Source: Corynebacterium sp. ACRPS (GTDB lineage Bacteria > Actinomycetota > Actinomycetes > Mycobacteriales > Mycobacteriaceae). From it: a stretch of DNA of 64,000 nt. Each line of letters begins with the position of its first letter. Position 1 is the first letter of the stretch. Below the pieces are notes generated by a model that ran no database searches, had not been told where the DNA came from, and saw only the letters and a program-made list of their open reading frames with translations. Shown here one piece after another: positions 1 through 7,954 of the stretch. The stretch is from contig NZ_JAKRMY010000005.1 of NCBI RefSeq assembly GCF_022346005.1, positions 78,759 to 142,758 of the forward strand. The letters run 5' to 3'. The position numbers were made by a program, and so were the translations under genes.

Positions 1-698
1 GCACACATGCCGTTATTACGGGTCGATGGCTTCATATCCAGGAACTGCACGCCCGTGCGTGCCGCCAGATCAACCTGCATCCACTGCGCCTTATTCTCGT
101 AGTCTTGAACCATGGGCAGGAAGGTCGAATCCAGCGGCGTCGGGCCAACGTGAACGAGGCAGTAGTGCGGACCCGATCCGATGGTGGGGTAGCCCACGAT
201 CTGGATGCGGGCATTCGGCGCGGCGTGCTTAATCCGCTCAACCTGCGGGGCGGTGCGATCCGTAAATTCCCGGCGGATCTGATCCATGTTCAGATCGCGG
301 TGGTTATAGGTGTCGTTGAAGCCGGTAGTAATCAACACGCGCGCCGTATCTGGGGTCAGCGCGCCAGATCCGATGGCGGCATCAACCTGCTGCCAGATCT
401 GCGGGCCATTGGACATCGACACCGCACCAGAGCAGGAGAAATCGCGCACCGGCAGGCCCATCTTGGCGCCAGCCCGCTTCGCATAGTTGAAGGAGGTGGG
501 GCAGTTTTCCCCGATGACCCGCGTTGGATTGAAGCGGTCCTTCAAGTATTCTCCGCCGTTCGGATCCGCCATGACCGAGTCACCGAAGGAAACGAGATTG
601 CGCTCCGCCGCGCTAGCCTGCGGCGCCGCTACCGCCACGCCCACCACCGCGATCGCGGAAGCGACGACCGAAAATGCCTTGAGTTTTAGGGATTTCAT
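1..698 (-). CDS. Secreted SGNH/GDSL-type hydrolase (C-terminus cut by window edge)
   Basis: Reading the minus strand from an ATG at 698 gives an open frame that runs off the left edge, about 232 residues visible. It opens with a Sec signal peptide (basic start MKSLKLK, hydrophobic core, ASA-A cleavage near residue 30). Directly after comes the block I motif FGDS (residues 38-41, catalytic Ser41), and further on TTGFND, the Asn-bearing block III motif. Secreted SGNH hydrolases cleave ester bonds of lipids or polysaccharide acyl groups; the substrate cannot be told from sequence. The block V Asp-x-x-His should lie beyond the edge and is not seen. Paired cysteines (in GENCPTS, DFSCSG, PHYCLV) suit an exported disulfide-bonded enzyme. 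It is divergent from the acyl-CoA ligase at 851. Confidence 0.85.
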   Translation of the reverse strand, partial: MKSLKLKAFSVVASAIAVVGVAVAAPQASAAERNLVSFGDSVMADPNGGEYLKDRFNPTRVIGENCPTSFNYAKRAGAKMGLPVRDFSCSGAVSMSNGPQIWQQVDAAIGSGALTPDTARVLITTGFNDTYNHRDLNMDQIRREFTDRTAPQVERIKHAAPNARIQIVGYPTIGSGPHYCLVHVGPTPLDSTFLPMVQDYENKAQWMQVDLAARTGVQFLDMKPSTRNNGMC

Positions 699-764
699 TG
701 AGGGACCTTTTCTTCAAACCTTGTAACTTAAGTGTAGATTAGTCACTCCAGTAACATTTTTCGA

Positions 765-794
765 GTTAGAAGCAACATCATCTTTCCTTCTAAC
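765..794. promoter_or_regulatory. 8-bp inverted repeat between divergent genes
   Basis: GTTAGAAG at 765-772 is repeated inverted as CTTCTAAC at 787-794, 14 bp apart, in the AT-rich gap between the divergent hydrolase and acyl-CoA ligase genes. The position and symmetry suit an operator for a dimeric regulator, but no regulator is encoded beside it and no family consensus is recognised. Confidence 0.3.
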
Positions 795-850
795 GATATC
801 GATCGTAGTTATATTTTTGTTATCTTCGCCTTTTCGGAGTTATCTCTTTC

Positions 851-2473
851 ATGAAATTGTCTGATGTTTCCTTCCACGCGTCCGCGCTCAGCCAGTTCTT
901 CCCTGCCCTCTTCAAATCGGGGCTGATTACCCGGCAAGGCGGGCTGAGCGGGCAGATCAAGCTCCTGCCCAACCTCGCGCGCTACCGCTTCACCACGGCG
1001 CGCGAAATCGAGCAGGCCTATTTAACCTGCCCCGATCGCCTCGCGCTTATCGATGACGACGGCACCCTCACCTACCGCCAGTTGCGATCCCACGCGCAGA
1101 ATTTCGCCCGCTACCTAGAGTCCCTGGAACTGCCGGAAATCCGGCTCGGCGTCATGGCCCGCAACGGCCGAGGCATCATCATTCCCTTGGGCGCCAAGGG
1201 CTACGCCGGTGCCGGGATCTACCTGCTCAATGTCGGTTCTTCCCCAGAGCAGCTCGCCGGCTGCATCGAAGAAAATGGCATTAACGTCCTCGTCATCGAT
1301 GATGAATTCATCGACCGCGTCAATCCCAACCTCGATATCCCGGTCATCATCGCCCACGATACGGGGGCAAGCGATCTACCCACGCTCGATAAGATCGTGA
1401 AGAACCCCCTGGATATCGAGCTGCCCGCCTTTCCCAAGCACGGCCCCATCGTGCTGATGTCCTCCGGCACGACCGGCATCCCCAAGGGCATCGTCCGCCC
1501 CGAGCCGACCTTGCCGGTTGTCCTCGCCTCCATCGTGGGCAATATCCCGTGGCGCGCCGATCAGCGCGTGCAGATGACGGCATCCATCTTCCACACTTGG
1601 GGCTGGGCTTGCATCAATATTGCCTTGGGGCTGCGCAATACCATCGTCACCCGCCGCGTTTTTGAACCGGAGCAGGTGCTTGATGATGTCCAACGCTACC
1701 GCCTCGACGGCATGCTCTCCTCCCCCATCTTTTTCAAGCGCTTGGTGGATCACGATCCCGAGGGCGCTTTCGATACCTCTAGCCTGAACTTCATCGCCTC
1801 CGCCGGCAATGCCCTTACCCCGCAGGTGGTCAAGGACACCAACGCGCGCTTCGGCCCCATCCTGTGCAACGTTTATGGTTCCACGGAGCTTGCTCTTGCC
1901 TCAACGGCCACGATGGAACAGGTCGCAGAAAACCCTGATGCGGTGGGCAAGGTAGCCAATGGCACCAAGCTTCGCATCCTCGATGAGGAGGGCTACCCCG
2001 TTCCCCGCGGCGAGGTGGGCGAAATCTACCTCACCAATTCCACCGCCATGACCGGCTATACCAACCCCAAGCTCAAGCTCAATCGGGTCGATGGATTGTT
2101 GTCGATCGGTGATCTGGGGTACATCGACAAGCAGGGCTTCCTCCACGTCGTGGGCCGGGCCGATGACATGATCATCGTGGGTGGCGAGAATGTCCACCCC
2201 CAGTCCGTGACCGAGGTGCTCGAGGCCATGCCCGGCATCGATGAGGTGCACGCGGGTGGCGTGGAGGATAGCGAGACCTTCAGCCGCATCGCCGTCTGGG
2301 CGGTGCCTACTGCCGATGCCGCCGGCCGCGATCTGACTGCCGATGCCATCCGCGCCTGGGTGCACGATAAGCTCGCCGAGCACTCCGTGCCCCGCGACGT
2401 ACACTTCCTATCCAAGCTACCGCGCAATGCCACCGGCAAGGTGGTTCCGCGCCTACTTAAGCACGGCGACTAA
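851..2473 (+). CDS. AMP-dependent acyl-CoA synthetase / fatty acyl ligase
   Basis: 540 residues, the usual length for ANL-superfamily adenylating enzymes, which activate a carboxylic acid with ATP and transfer it to CoA. Core motifs are in order: the P-loop MSSGTTGIPKG near residue 203, NVYGSTE near 343, SIGDLGYID near 418, the hinge GRADDMIIVGGENV near 434, and the C-terminal LPRNATGKVVPR with the catalytic Lys near residue 530. The N-terminal 45 residues are an extension typical of long-chain (FadD-like) members in actinobacteria. The acyl substrate cannot be assigned from sequence. The ATG at 851 follows GGAG at 837-840. The gene overlaps the convergent membrane gene downstream by 17 bp. 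Confidence 0.88.
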   Translation: MKLSDVSFHASALSQFFPALFKSGLITRQGGLSGQIKLLPNLARYRFTTAREIEQAYLTCPDRLALIDDDGTLTYRQLRSHAQNFARYLESLELPEIRLGVMARNGRGIIIPLGAKGYAGAGIYLLNVGSSPEQLAGCIEENGINVLVIDDEFIDRVNPNLDIPVIIAHDTGASDLPTLDKIVKNPLDIELPAFPKHGPIVLMSSGTTGIPKGIVRPEPTLPVVLASIVGNIPWRADQRVQMTASIFHTWGWACINIALGLRNTIVTRRVFEPEQVLDDVQRYRLDGMLSSPIFFKRLVDHDPEGAFDTSSLNFIASAGNALTPQVVKDTNARFGPILCNVYGSTELALASTATMEQVAENPDAVGKVANGTKLRILDEEGYPVPRGEVGEIYLTNSTAMTGYTNPKLKLNRVDGLLSIGDLGYIDKQGFLHVVGRADDMIIVGGENVHPQSVTEVLEAMPGIDEVHAGGVEDSETFSRIAVWAVPTADAAGRDLTADAIRAWVHDKLAEHSVPRDVHFLSKLPRNATGKVVPRLLKHGD

Positions 2474-2798
2474 ATTTTTCAATGCCCCACCACATCGGTG
2501 GGGTAAAGAGCACGGCAATAAGCCAATAAATCAACCAGAAGCTGCCGTTCAGCCCTACCACCGCGATGCTAACTATAAGGATCGCAGCCGTCACCGCACT
2601 GGCATATACGGATTTTCTTAAATTATTATCGGACTGATTCCCAGACTCGGTTTTCGACCTCCCACTGAGTTTCCGATCAACTGCGCGAATGATGTCACCG
2701 CCAAAGACCAGCGAAAATGCGATATAAAAAGCTGCGAAACCGTGCATGAATCCCGCTTCGCCGTCAGTATGCAGAGTGAAAAATGAGAAAATTAACAA
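2457..2798 (-). CDS. Small multi-pass membrane protein, start unresolved
   Basis: The shortest defensible frame starts at a TTG (2798) and gives 113 residues with three hydrophobic segments, ending in a Trp-rich helix and KFSRRA. The same frame stays open upstream to about 2994 and encodes two further clear transmembrane segments (LLIATVAAEILFW and GLAFFIATPIIDIVLL), so the real protein is very likely longer. No ATG, GTG or TTG occurs in that upstream part; the only nearby ATGs (at the CATATGGCCTCGATG stretch around 2960) are in another frame. Either the start codon is unusual or a one-base indel separates the start from the body. No family is recognised. The tail overlaps the convergent ligase gene. 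Confidence 0.45.
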   Translation of the reverse strand: MLIFSFFTLHTDGEAGFMHGFAAFYIAFSLVFGGDIIRAVDRKLSGRSKTESGNQSDNNLRKSVYASAVTAAILIVSIAVVGLNGSFWLIYWLIAVLFTPPMWWGIEKFSRRA

Positions 2799-3022
2799 GA
2801 CTATGTCAATAATTGGCGTAGCGATAAAGAATGCCAGTCCAATTCTTGGGGCCTTGACGATGTATCGGAGAACACCGCCCAGAATAAGGCACGCCCAAAA
2901 GAGGATTTCTGCTGCGACGGTAGCAATAAGCAGTGTCTCGTTCCTTCTCTCATCGAGGCCATATGGCCTGCGTCTATTGAAGGAGAGTTTATATTAAGGA
3001 AGAAACCCGCACATATAAAAAA

Positions 3023-3098
3023 TGGAGCCGCCTGCGAGAATCGAACTCGCGACCTTTTCATTACGAGTGAAATGCTCTACCGACTGAGCTAAGGCGGC
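3023..3098 (-). tRNA. tRNA-Thr(CGT)
   Basis: On the minus strand the acceptor stem GCCGCCT pairs with AGGCGGC, followed by T and an encoded CCA. The anticodon stem TTTCA/TGAAA closes the loop CTCGTAA, giving anticodon CGT for ACG codons, and the T arm GCGAG-TTCGATT-CTCGC is intact. A T-run follows the CCA (3017-3022 on the opposite strand reads as A), a likely terminator tail. Confidence 0.96.
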
Positions 3099-3199
3099 GC
3101 GCTGCTTAAGCAGCACTGGCGATTCTATCGCAGGGGTGGCGCGGAAAAGAAATCGGGGCTCAGGGTCGGTTTTTGGCGGGCCGGCGCTAAAGACCGGCC

Positions 3200-4399
3200 T
3201 TAGAGGCAGGCCCGCCGCAACCTGCCCACCAAGCCGTCGAAGGCAATCTGCGTGCCCACGTTCTGGGTCAGCTGCTCGCGGCAATAAGAAATGGCGGACT
3301 GGCACTCCAAGAGGCCCTCCTCGCTCACCCGCTGCGCCAGTTCGCCGGATAGCCCCGCGAAATCCGGGTGGGTCATCTCCACCTGCGTGCCCACCTTTGT
3401 CATCAGCGCGTCGCGGTAGATTCCGGAGAGATCGACGAGCACCAAATCGAGGTTATCGATGACCCGCCGCTTCGCCCGCTTCTTGTGCTGTTCCTGCAAG
3501 TCTTTGATGGCGGAGCGGGCATCGCGCTGCGCCTTCGCCGCGCCCTTGCCCTTCGCGCCCACGCCAAAGGTATTTTCCAGCTTGGCCAGCTCCGCTTCTT
3601 CTTCCTCCTTGTGCGATTCCTTCGCCTCCGCATCCACCAGCTTGAGAAGCGAGGTCACCGCCTGAAAGCCCTGGGATTCGTGGAAGATGTCCTCGGCCAG
3701 GTTGATGGCCACAGCGCGGCGCTTTTGCACCGTCGGATCTGCTACCAAGTGGCGCGCCCTGCCCACGTGGCGCAGGGAAGTGACGGCGGCGAGGCGGGCA
3801 TCGTGATCCGAGGCGCCTTCGCTCACCAACTGGGCAACGATATTGTCCACCGACGGCGAGGGGATGTACAGGTGCCGGCAGCGCGAGCGGAGGGTTTGGG
3901 AGAAGTCCTCGGGGGCATCGGAAGGCGCGCACATGATGATCACGGTGCGCTCCGGCGGCTCCTCCACCGTCTTGAGCAGCGCGTTGGCGCCGTTATTGTT
4001 GAGGCGATCCGCGTTATTGAAGATCACCACGCGCCACGGGGCGACCGTGGGCAAGCTCGCGGCGCGCCCAATGACCTCGCGCACCGTATCCACCGGGATG
4101 ATGACCTCCTGCGGGTCCACCAAGACCAAATCCGTGTGCTGCTTAGTCTCCAGCACGGCGCGGCAGGCCTCGCATTTTCCGCAGCCCGGTTCCTCTGGAT
4201 CGGTGCACATGAGCGCGGCCGCGAAATCGATTGCGGCCAAGGAACGCCCAGAGCCGGGAGGTCCAGTAAAGAGCCAGGAATGGCTCATCGCCCGCGGATC
4301 TGCCCCCGGCATCCCCCGCGCCGCCCGCGCGGCACCCAAGATAGTGCGGGCCACACCTGGGGTATCTGCCAATCGTTGCGCAACGCTTCCCGTATTCAC
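3200..4399 (-). CDS. holB: DNA polymerase III subunit delta' (clamp loader)
   Basis: 399 residues from a GTG at 4399 (VNTGSVAQRL); a longer frame exists but its N-terminal 50 residues look non-coding and would run into the divergent cyclase gene. The protein is an AAA+ clamp-loader subunit that helps load the beta sliding clamp. Visible are the P-loop-like GPPGSGRS, the zinc-binding cysteine cluster GCGKCEAC, the NALLKTVEEPPE segment, and the SRC motif (SRCRHL). As expected for delta', the P-loop is degenerate (Arg instead of Lys). A charged helix rich in Glu and Lys precedes the C-terminal domain. It lies back to back with the cyclase (37-bp gap), the same arrangement as Rv3644c/Rv3645 in M. 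tuberculosis. Confidence 0.9.
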   Translation of the reverse strand: MNTGSVAQRLADTPGVARTILGAARAARGMPGADPRAMSHSWLFTGPPGSGRSLAAIDFAAALMCTDPEEPGCGKCEACRAVLETKQHTDLVLVDPQEVIIPVDTVREVIGRAASLPTVAPWRVVIFNNADRLNNNGANALLKTVEEPPERTVIIMCAPSDAPEDFSQTLRSRCRHLYIPSPSVDNIVAQLVSEGASDHDARLAAVTSLRHVGRARHLVADPTVQKRRAVAINLAEDIFHESQGFQAVTSLLKLVDAEAKESHKEEEEAELAKLENTFGVGAKGKGAAKAQRDARSAIKDLQEQHKKRAKRRVIDNLDLVLVDLSGIYRDALMTKVGTQVEMTHPDFAGLSGELAQRVSEEGLLECQSAISYCREQLTQNVGTQIAFDGLVGRLRRACL

Positions 4400-4436
4400 T
4401 CGCTCTAGCCTACTGGTCTTACTACAGTAAGTAGTT

Positions 4437-5969
4437 ATGAACAGACTATTGCGTGGCGCTCGTTGGCTTATGGGAACCCAATGGCCGGTATACGCTGCCT
4501 TGGTCTTGGGCGCCAATCTCATCGGCGCCATCGCGATCATGACCTTCATCCTCTATTTCCTGCCCATGCCGGAAATCGAGGACTTTGCCGCCGAGTTACC
4601 CAACCTGAAGGGAGTGGCGGCGGTCTACCTCATCTTTGCCGTCATCATCGGCATCGCCGCTACCCTGCTGCTCTTCCGCCCCGTGCTGGACTGGCAGCGC
4701 AATCCCGATGCGCACGATCCAAATATGGTGCGCACCCTCGTGCTGCGCATCCCCGTGTACCAATCCCTGGTCGCGGCCGCGGTCTGGCTCATCGGCATCA
4801 TCTTGACGGTGGCTATCTCCAGCGGGCAATCCGGGCGGCTCGGGCTCGTCGTGGGTGTCTCCACCACCCTGGCGGGCCTAGTGGTCATCATCTTGACCTA
4901 CCTGCAGGCAGAGCGCCTCGTGCGGCCCGTCGCCGCGCAGGCCGTCGCCCGCCGCTTTGAAGATTCCACCGTCGAGCCACCCATCAAGTATCGCCTGTTT
5001 TCCACCTGGCTGATGACCTCCGGGGTGCCGCTGCTCGGCATCGTGTTGGTGCTGCTGGGCCAGCACACCAGGCTCTTCTCCGGCGACGCTAGCGAGATTA
5101 TTCCGGCCATCGTGGCGCTCGCGCTCACCGCGCTGGCCACCGGGTTTATCGGCACCAGCTTCGCCATCATGAGCGTGGTCGATCCCATCGTAGAATTGCA
5201 GGATGCAATTAACCGCGTGCGCCGCGGCGAGGCCGATGCCGAGGTCGATATCTACGATGGATCCGAGCTCGGCGTCCTGCAGGCAGGTTTCAATGAGATG
5301 ATGCGCGGGCTGCGCGAGCGCCAGCGTGTCCGCGATATCTTCGGCCGCTACGTAGGCACCGAGGTGGCCCAGCGCGCCCTTGATGAGCGCCCCGAATTGG
5401 GCGGCGAGGACCGGAAGGTCGCGGTGCTATTTATCGATGTCATCGGTTCCACCACCTTCGCTGTCAACCACTCGCCCGAAGAAGTGGTCACGGAGCTCAA
5501 TAAATTCTTCGAACACGTCGTGACGGTAGTGCACCGCAATAAGGGCATCATCAATAAGTTCCAGGGCGATGCCGCCCTCGCCGTCTTTGGCGCGCCGCTC
5601 AACGTGTACGACTCGACCTCGATGGCGCTGCAGGCCGCCCGCGAGCTACGCGGCGAATTGCGCGGGCTCGAGCTGCAGGCCGGCATCGGCGTCGCCTCCG
5701 GCCACGTGGTGGCCGGCCACATCGGCGGCGCGGATCGCTTCGAGTACACCGTCATCGGCGATGCCGTCAATGAGGCCGCCCGCCTAACCGAAATGGCCAA
5801 GGACACCCCCGGCCAGGTCTTGACCAACGCCGCCACCCTAAAGACCGCCAACGAGGCGGAGCAGGCCCGCTGGACCGTCATGAAATCCATCGAGCTGCGC
5901 GGGCGCCGCCGCATGACCCAGTTGGCGCGCCCCATTCGCGCCAGCCTGGCAGAAAGGTGCGAAATCTAA
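4437..5969 (+). CDS. cyaB: Membrane-bound class III adenylate cyclase with HAMP domain
   Basis: 510 residues. Six hydrophobic segments occupy about 17-45, 62-82, 107-130, 135-155, 190-210 and 222-248, followed by a HAMP linker (about 245-298) and a C-terminal cyclase homology domain. Metal-binding aspartates are Asp334 (FIDVIGS) and Asp378 (KFQGDAA); Lys374 is the adenine-specifying lysine; the second specificity position is Thr438 (EYTVIGDAVN), the Asp-to-Thr change that marks class IIIb; Asn445 and Arg449 are the transition-state pair. It converts ATP to cAMP, which in corynebacteria is sensed by GlxR, encoded at 25479 in this window. It is the ortholog by position of M. tuberculosis Rv3645. 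It is likely co-transcribed with the next gene (TAATG overlap). The symbol follows the C. glutamicum name. Confidence 0.9.
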   Translation: MNRLLRGARWLMGTQWPVYAALVLGANLIGAIAIMTFILYFLPMPEIEDFAAELPNLKGVAAVYLIFAVIIGIAATLLLFRPVLDWQRNPDAHDPNMVRTLVLRIPVYQSLVAAAVWLIGIILTVAISSGQSGRLGLVVGVSTTLAGLVVIILTYLQAERLVRPVAAQAVARRFEDSTVEPPIKYRLFSTWLMTSGVPLLGIVLVLLGQHTRLFSGDASEIIPAIVALALTALATGFIGTSFAIMSVVDPIVELQDAINRVRRGEADAEVDIYDGSELGVLQAGFNEMMRGLRERQRVRDIFGRYVGTEVAQRALDERPELGGEDRKVAVLFIDVIGSTTFAVNHSPEEVVTELNKFFEHVVTVVHRNKGIINKFQGDAALAVFGAPLNVYDSTSMALQAARELRGELRGLELQAGIGVASGHVVAGHIGGADRFEYTVIGDAVNEAARLTEMAKDTPGQVLTNAATLKTANEAEQARWTVMKSIELRGRRRMTQLARPIRASLAERCEI

Positions 5970-7177
5970 TGGCAAGCACCCGCCTCATCGTGCCCGATGC
6001 GGCGCGCGGAATGGCGCTCTTAGGCATCGCGATAGCGAATATGACCACCGCGTGGATCATCACAGAAGACCGGCCGGGCGCGTATTTCGGCGGCATCCTC
6101 AATGACAGCGTGCTGGATAAAATCGCCGTCGTCTTCGGCGCTTTCTTCGTGCACAACCGCGGCCTGCCCATGTTTTCTACCCTGCTGGGCTTCGGCGTGG
6201 GGCTCATCGCGATGAGCCTGTGGCGGCGGGGATTTCCGCTGCGGGAGGCGAGGAGGGTCATCGCCAAGCGCTATGGCTTCCTCGCGCTACTGGGCGCGGT
6301 GCATATGGTGCTGCTGTTTTGGGGCGATATCATGTTTGTCTATGGCATAGCGGGCATAGTCATTGCCCTGCTGCTCACGCTGCACAATTCTACGCTGCGC
6401 AAGATTTCTTATATCGCGCTTGGGGCGCTGACGGTGCTCGGCATCGCAACGTTAATTTTCTCCGCGGTGGACGGCGGGCTCGATATCCCCGTCGATGCCA
6501 TCGGCACCGTGAATTCCTATGGTGACCTGCTGCTAAGCCAGCTTCTCACCCTCGGCGCGCAGATCATCTCCGCCCCGCTCATCGTGCTGATGTACCTGCC
6601 GGTCATGCTGGTGGGCTTTGTGTGGGCGCGCGAGGGCGTGCTTGCCGATGTCCCCTCTCACCGCCCCCAACTCCTGCGCTGGGTGGCCATCGCCGCAGCC
6701 GTAACGCTGGTCATTGGCACGCTGTGGTCTTTGGGCACCCTCGGGGTCATAGATCAGCGCTGGGCGAACGCCGCCAGTAGCGCCAATTCCACCCTCGGCG
6801 TGCTAACCGGGCCGGGGATCCTTGCCGGGCTCGCGCTTATCCTGCAGCCCGTGCAAGAATGGATAGCGGCCGGTGCCTCCGTGCCCGTGCTCTTGTGGCC
6901 CTTCGTCGCGCTGGGGAAGCGATCCATGAGCGGTTATGTGGGCCAGTCGATACTGTTTTTCCTTATCGTGCACCCCTTCACGCTGGACTACGGCCACGAG
7001 CTAGGCGCCTTCGGCCAAGCCGCCCTCGCCTGCGGCGTGTGGCTGGTGACCGTAATTGGTGCCTGCGTGCTCGAGGCGCTGGGCCTGCGCGGGCCCCTCG
7101 AGGTGGTGCACCGCCGGCTATCTTATGGGCCGAGCATGCAGCCGGAGCGGAGCTTACCTCGTCAGGGCCTTACCTAG
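5969..7177 (+). CDS. DUF418 polytopic membrane protein
   Basis: The ATG at 5969 overlaps the cyclase stop (TAATG) and has AGAAAGG 11 bp upstream, so I prefer it to an in-frame GTG at 5957; 402 residues. About ten hydrophobic segments are visible. The N-terminal part carries the DUF418-type DAARGMALLGI and NRGLPMFSTLLGFG motifs, and the C-terminal half includes KRSMSGYVGQSILFF, the signature of the DUF418 domain. Members are inner-membrane proteins of unknown transport or acyltransfer function. The overlap with the cyclase suggests translational coupling and perhaps a shared role. The 3' end overlaps the convergent gene by 8 bp. Confidence 0.82.
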   Translation: MASTRLIVPDAARGMALLGIAIANMTTAWIITEDRPGAYFGGILNDSVLDKIAVVFGAFFVHNRGLPMFSTLLGFGVGLIAMSLWRRGFPLREARRVIAKRYGFLALLGAVHMVLLFWGDIMFVYGIAGIVIALLLTLHNSTLRKISYIALGALTVLGIATLIFSAVDGGLDIPVDAIGTVNSYGDLLLSQLLTLGAQIISAPLIVLMYLPVMLVGFVWAREGVLADVPSHRPQLLRWVAIAAAVTLVIGTLWSLGTLGVIDQRWANAASSANSTLGVLTGPGILAGLALILQPVQEWIAAGASVPVLLWPFVALGKRSMSGYVGQSILFFLIVHPFTLDYGHELGAFGQAALACGVWLVTVIGACVLEALGLRGPLEVVHRRLSYGPSMQPERSLPRQGLT

Positions 7178-7928
7178 TCAGGGCATCGACTAGCAGGAAG
7201 TGCCCCAGGGCAAAGGCGCCGGCCTCCGCCGCGCCCACCGCCCGGGCCACCTTCGTGGGCTTGGGATGTTTCTTGTTTTTCTTCAGTATCCGCGTCTTCT
7301 GCTGAGACTCAGCAAAAGACAGCCGCGCCCGCAGCGCCGTCAAGCCTTCCGCCGCAACCAAGAGGTTCGCGCCGTGGCTCAAGCCCTTCGTCGCATCGGT
7401 GCGCAGGCACGGATCGCCCGCCAGCGCCGAGGTCGTGAGCACCGCCGCGCCGCCGACCGCTACCGCGGTCCGGGTGGGCTGCTTGCGCGCAGCGACGATC
7501 GCCGCTACCCAAGCGATGGCGCGCAGGCCCCACCCGCGGGCATCGTTGCGCGCGCCGCGCCGATAAAGCACCCACGAATACGCCGCGTGGCTAGCGCTAA
7601 CGCCAGCTACCCCGAGGAGGGAGAGGCGGTGCAAGCGGCGCGACTTTTCCGCCTGCCCCACCGCGCCGGCCAGCAGGGCGGGGCTCAGGGTAGGGTCCTG
7701 CGCCTCCGCTGCCAATAGCGGCAGAAGCGGCGCGCTCGTGGCGGCATGGGCCTTCTTCCAGCCAAAGAGGCGGGCCCACACCGTGGACTCGCCTAGCGTT
7801 AGGTACGCAAAACGCCGCCAGCCCCGCGGCGTGCGCCGGGCTGGGTCGGTGACATCAGCAAAAGTTTCGGACACCGCGCGGGTCAAGGCCGCGGTGCCCT
7901 CCTCGGTGCGGGCAAGAAAATCATTCAT
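7170..7928 (-). CDS. Conserved membrane protein, possibly YhhN/TMEM86-like
   Basis: 252 residues from the ATG at 7928, which has AGGTGG about 6 bp upstream; an in-frame GTG at 7937 is the alternative. The first 70 residues are soluble and basic (TDPARRTPRGWRRF). The rest has several Ala/Leu-rich hydrophobic stretches with TSAPLLPLLAAEA and GVSASHAAYSWVLY, which faintly recall the YhhN (lysoplasmalogenase) pattern of a conserved His in a membrane helix. That assignment is weak and I do not treat it as function. The C-terminal quarter carries a basic loop (KKNKKHPKPTK) and a final hydrophobic helix. It lies just downstream of topA on the same strand, 26 bp away. Confidence 0.6.
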   Translation of the reverse strand: MNDFLARTEEGTAALTRAVSETFADVTDPARRTPRGWRRFAYLTLGESTVWARLFGWKKAHAATSAPLLPLLAAEAQDPTLSPALLAGAVGQAEKSRRLHRLSLLGVAGVSASHAAYSWVLYRRGARNDARGWGLRAIAWVAAIVAARKQPTRTAVAVGGAAVLTTSALAGDPCLRTDATKGLSHGANLLVAAEGLTALRARLSFAESQQKTRILKKNKKHPKPTKVARAVGAAEAGAFALGHFLLVDALTR

Positions 7929-7954
7929 GCCCGCCACCTTACTTATTTCTACAC

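Noticed and set aside
3370..3460. Possible CRISPR-like or tandem array in low-complexity stretches (topA tail, dnaX linker, repeat at 63766)
   Set aside because: Only the 63766 array has regular units, and its 9-bp spacers are similar to one another, not unique; no cas gene is in the window. The topA and dnaX repeats are coding.
3368..4408. Long plus-strand open frame (about 346 codons) opposite holB
   Set aside because: It is antisense to a well-supported clamp-loader gene in high-GC DNA, where such shadow frames are common. Its translation has His/Arg-rich, low-complexity composition and no recognisable motif.
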